From positions 1-5,076 of the forward strand of contig JACMIM010000805.1 of the NCBI GenBank assembly GCA_014381165.1: DNA of 5,076 nucleotides, read 5' to 3'. The position numbers and the translations under genes are program-made. The notes below the pieces were generated by a model. That model worked only from the letters and a program-made list of their open reading frames with translations. It was not told the DNA's origin and did not search any database. The stretch comes from Roseiflexaceae bacterium. Lineage in GTDB: Bacteria > Chloroflexota > Chloroflexia > Chloroflexales > Roseiflexaceae. This document shows, piece by piece, positions 3,378 to 5,076 of the stretch. Position 1 is the stretch's first letter; the number at the start of each line of letters is the position of its first letter.

Positions 3378-4580
3378 ATGACAGAAGTAACACCAGACGC
3401 GGCATACAAGAACCCTGCGACAATCGGCGTCATGCCGCTGCTTTCGGGTGTGCTAGCCGGACTGATCGGCTGCGGAGTGCCGCTGGCGGAGGGAATGTCG
3501 ACTGGCTGGTCAGCGGCGCGCATCGCCGCGTATCTCCTGGTGGCGCTGGCCTACTTGGCGCTGATCAGCGCTCCAGGCCTGCCATTTCGTTCAGTGCAGG
3601 CATTATGCAACCAGCGTTTGGTCTTCGTTACGCTTGGCGGGCTGCTTTGCCTCGCGCTCCAGGCGCTTAGCGGCGATGCGTTTATTCAGCCGATTGTCTT
3701 CACGGTGCCATTCGTTCATCTCGCACTGCTCTACAACGGCGCGGTGCGCCCAGTTCTCACGCTTGGCACGCTGTATCTTGGCCTGCTCGCCCTGGGCCAA
3801 TGGCTCCACGGCTGGCGCGATCCAGCCATCATAGTTGTGCCAGTGGCTGCATACATGGCACTGTTCAGCTTTATGTATGCGTTCGTAGATCTGTCGATCA
3901 AGCAGGCTGCCGCTCGCGCTCGCGCCGATGCGCTTGCCGCCGAGCTGGCCCAGCTCTATCAGCAGGCCAACCTGACCGCCACGCTGACCGAGCGTAATCG
4001 GCTGGCCCGCGAGCTACACGATACGATCGCCCAGGGGCTGACGGCGACCAGCATGCAGATCGAGGCGGCCCAGCGCGCCTTCGACCGCGATCCCGAACGA
4101 GCGCGCACCCGGCTCCAGCGCGCCGCCGAACTCAGCCGGGCCACGCTCGACGATGTGCGGCGCAGCGTGTGGACTTTGGCCGCGCCACTGACCGAGAGCG
4201 GTGAGTTGAGCGCGGCTCTGGCGGCGCAATGCGCCCAGTTCCAGGCCAGCAGTGGCGTGCCAACCAGGTACACGCACAGCGGCCCGCTGCCGCAGTTCGA
4301 CGGCGACGCGGCCAGCCAGGTGTCGCGAATTGTTCAGGAGGCGCTGCACAACGCCGAGAAACACGCCCAAGCCACTTGCGTCGCCGTCGAAACAACCACC
4401 GCAGGCGAAAGCTTCCGCCTAACAATCCACGACGACGGCCAAGGTTTCGACCCCGCCGCGCCGCGCGCTGGCTTCGGCCTGCACAGCCTGCACGAACGGG
4501 CGCGTCTGGCTGGCGGCGAACTTATGGTGGAAAGCGGCATTGGCAAAGGCACGACGGTTCAACTGCGCATTGGCGCGTGA
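3378..4580 (+). CDS. Membrane-anchored sensor histidine kinase, NarL/DesK (HisKA_3) type
   Basis: This 400-residue kinase would autophosphorylate on histidine and pass phosphate to a response regulator. About six hydrophobic segments (17-36, 48-65, 80-98, 103-119, 122-140, 150-172) form an N-terminal membrane sensor of unknown ligand, followed by a helical linker (173-203). The HisKA_3 dimerisation domain (about 205-270) holds the H-box ERNRLARELHDT with His214 as phosphoacceptor. The HATPase domain (about 312-398) has the N-box QEALHNAEKHA (Glu321, Asn325), G1 box DDGQGFD (352-358), G2 GFGLHSL (365-371) and a late GIGKGTT. All catalytic motifs are intact. No periplasmic sensor, PAS or HAMP domain is seen. 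The ATG at 3378 lacks a spaced RBS and may be leaderless; the next in-frame ATG (3432) has none either and would cut the first helix. No response regulator lies downstream in this window. The transporter fragment beyond it is convergent. Confidence 0.93.
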   Translation: MTEVTPDAAYKNPATIGVMPLLSGVLAGLIGCGVPLAEGMSTGWSAARIAAYLLVALAYLALISAPGLPFRSVQALCNQRLVFVTLGGLLCLALQALSGDAFIQPIVFTVPFVHLALLYNGAVRPVLTLGTLYLGLLALGQWLHGWRDPAIIVVPVAAYMALFSFMYAFVDLSIKQAAARARADALAAELAQLYQQANLTATLTERNRLARELHDTIAQGLTATSMQIEAAQRAFDRDPERARTRLQRAAELSRATLDDVRRSVWTLAAPLTESGELSAALAAQCAQFQASSGVPTRYTHSGPLPQFDGDAASQVSRIVQEALHNAEKHAQATCVAVETTTAGESFRLTIHDDGQGFDPAAPRAGFGLHSLHERARLAGGELMVESGIGKGTTVQLRIGA

Positions 4581-4611
4581 GCCTTCCCCAGCCCATAACG
4601 GTGCGCTTCGG

Positions 4612-5076
4612 CTAGCCCTCTTCCAGCACAATCAGCACGATCGCGCCCAGAACGGCCAGCAACCCCAGCAGCTGCAGCCTGGTCGTGCGTTCGCCCAGCA
4701 CGCCGCGCGCGAGCAGCACGGTCGAGGCTGGGTAGAGCGAGGACAACACGGCGGCAATGTCGAGCTGGCCGACCTGGCTAGCTAGCAGAAAAAAGGTGTT
4801 GCCGGCCACGTCCAGTACGCCACTCAACAGCGCGATCGGCAAGACTGCGCGGGGAAAGGGTTGGAGCTGGCGGCGCAGCAACAACACGCCCAGCGTAAAT
4901 GGCGCTGGTACCACCCGCGCCACCGCCAGCGGCCAGAAGGTCGTCGACGGATCGCTGGATCGGGCGATCAGGATGAAGAACAGGCCAAAACCAAGGCCAG
5001 CCAGCAGCGCCTGGGGTAGGCCAGCCAGCGATGCTCCACGCTCGCCGTTTTGGGCGACCAGCCAAATGCCGGCCAG
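4612..5076 (-). CDS. EamA/DMT-family transporter, C-terminal part (5' end beyond window)
   Basis: The frame is open from the right edge to the TAG at 4612-4614, giving the last 154 residues of a longer protein. A GTG at 4923 is internal, since the frame continues upstream in membrane-type sequence (LAGIWLVAQNGE, LLAGLGFGLFFILIAR). The fragment holds about five to six membrane segments (1-8, 20-38, 48-66, 78-100, 105-123, 133-151). The end has the hallmark of the second EamA repeat: helix, AAVLSSLYPASTVLLA, a GER motif (128-130), then TTRLQLLGLLAVLGAIVLI. Full-length relatives have ten helices and export or import small metabolites in the inner membrane; the substrate cannot be read from this fragment. 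It converges on the kinase gene, with 31 bases between the two stops and no clear terminator. Confidence 0.9.
   Translation of the reverse strand: MAGIWLVAQNGERGASLAGLPQALLAGLGFGLFFILIARSSDPSTTFWPLAVARVVPAPFTLGVLLLRRQLQPFPRAVLPIALLSGVLDVAGNTFFLLASQVGQLDIAAVLSSLYPASTVLLARGVLGERTTRLQLLGLLAVLGAIVLIVLEEG

Noticed and set aside
4014..4425. Several minus-strand frames antisense to the kinase domains
   Set aside because: They are shadows of GC-rich coding sequence; the plus strand carries all kinase motifs intact.
4612..4923. Complete 103-residue protein starting at GTG 4923
   Set aside because: The frame stays open to the window edge with continuous membrane-type sequence, and the EamA repeat would otherwise be cut; it is the end of a longer transporter.

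Overview
The window looks like chromosomal DNA from a GC-rich, Gram-positive-like bacterium, most plausibly a filamentous member of the Chloroflexota (Roseiflexus/Kouleothrix-like). This is inferred from three things: an LPxTG-like surface protein, the style of the NarL-type histidine kinase, and dispersed palindromic repeats of a kind I associate with that phylum. No ribosomal RNA or other phylogenetic marker is present to prove it.

Layout. (1) 62-841, minus strand: a secreted surface protein with a signal peptide, a possible thioester (Cys/Gln) module and an LPSTSG sorting-like C-terminus. A G-run-rich strand follows its stop codon at 1-34. (2) 842-1239, about 400 bases with no gene: the leftward promoter/operator region of the surface gene, carrying a 14-bp inverted repeat, and then a candidate structured RNA at about 1024-1151 preceded by its own rightward sigma70-like promoter. 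(3) 1240-1404, minus: a 54-residue protein of unknown function, driven by a near-consensus TTGACA-N16-TATACT promoter. (4) 1405-1755: that promoter, a palindromic REP-like repeat cluster (1498-1579), and one doubtful small minus-strand reading frame. (5) 1756-3031, plus: a two-gene cluster, a 93-residue two-helix membrane protein followed after 28 bases by a 321-residue membrane protein with about eight helices. (6) 3032-3377, no gene: almost entirely a 266-bp MITE-like element with inverted ends, an internal repeat of its left end, and two very strong hairpins whose arms differ from each other but are each perfectly self-complementary. (7) 3378-4580, plus: a membrane-anchored NarL/DesK-type sensor histidine kinase, with a -10-like box placed so that the mRNA may be leaderless. 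(8) 4612-5076, minus: the C-terminal part of an EamA/DMT-family transporter that runs off the right edge, convergent with the kinase.

The genes do not form one obvious pathway. The two membrane proteins are probably co-transcribed. The kinase has no response regulator beside it in this window. The most unusual material is non-coding: the structured RNA candidate, the tandem hairpin element beside the kinase promoter, and the palindromic repeat cluster. No CRISPR array, tRNA, rRNA or complete transposase gene was seen.
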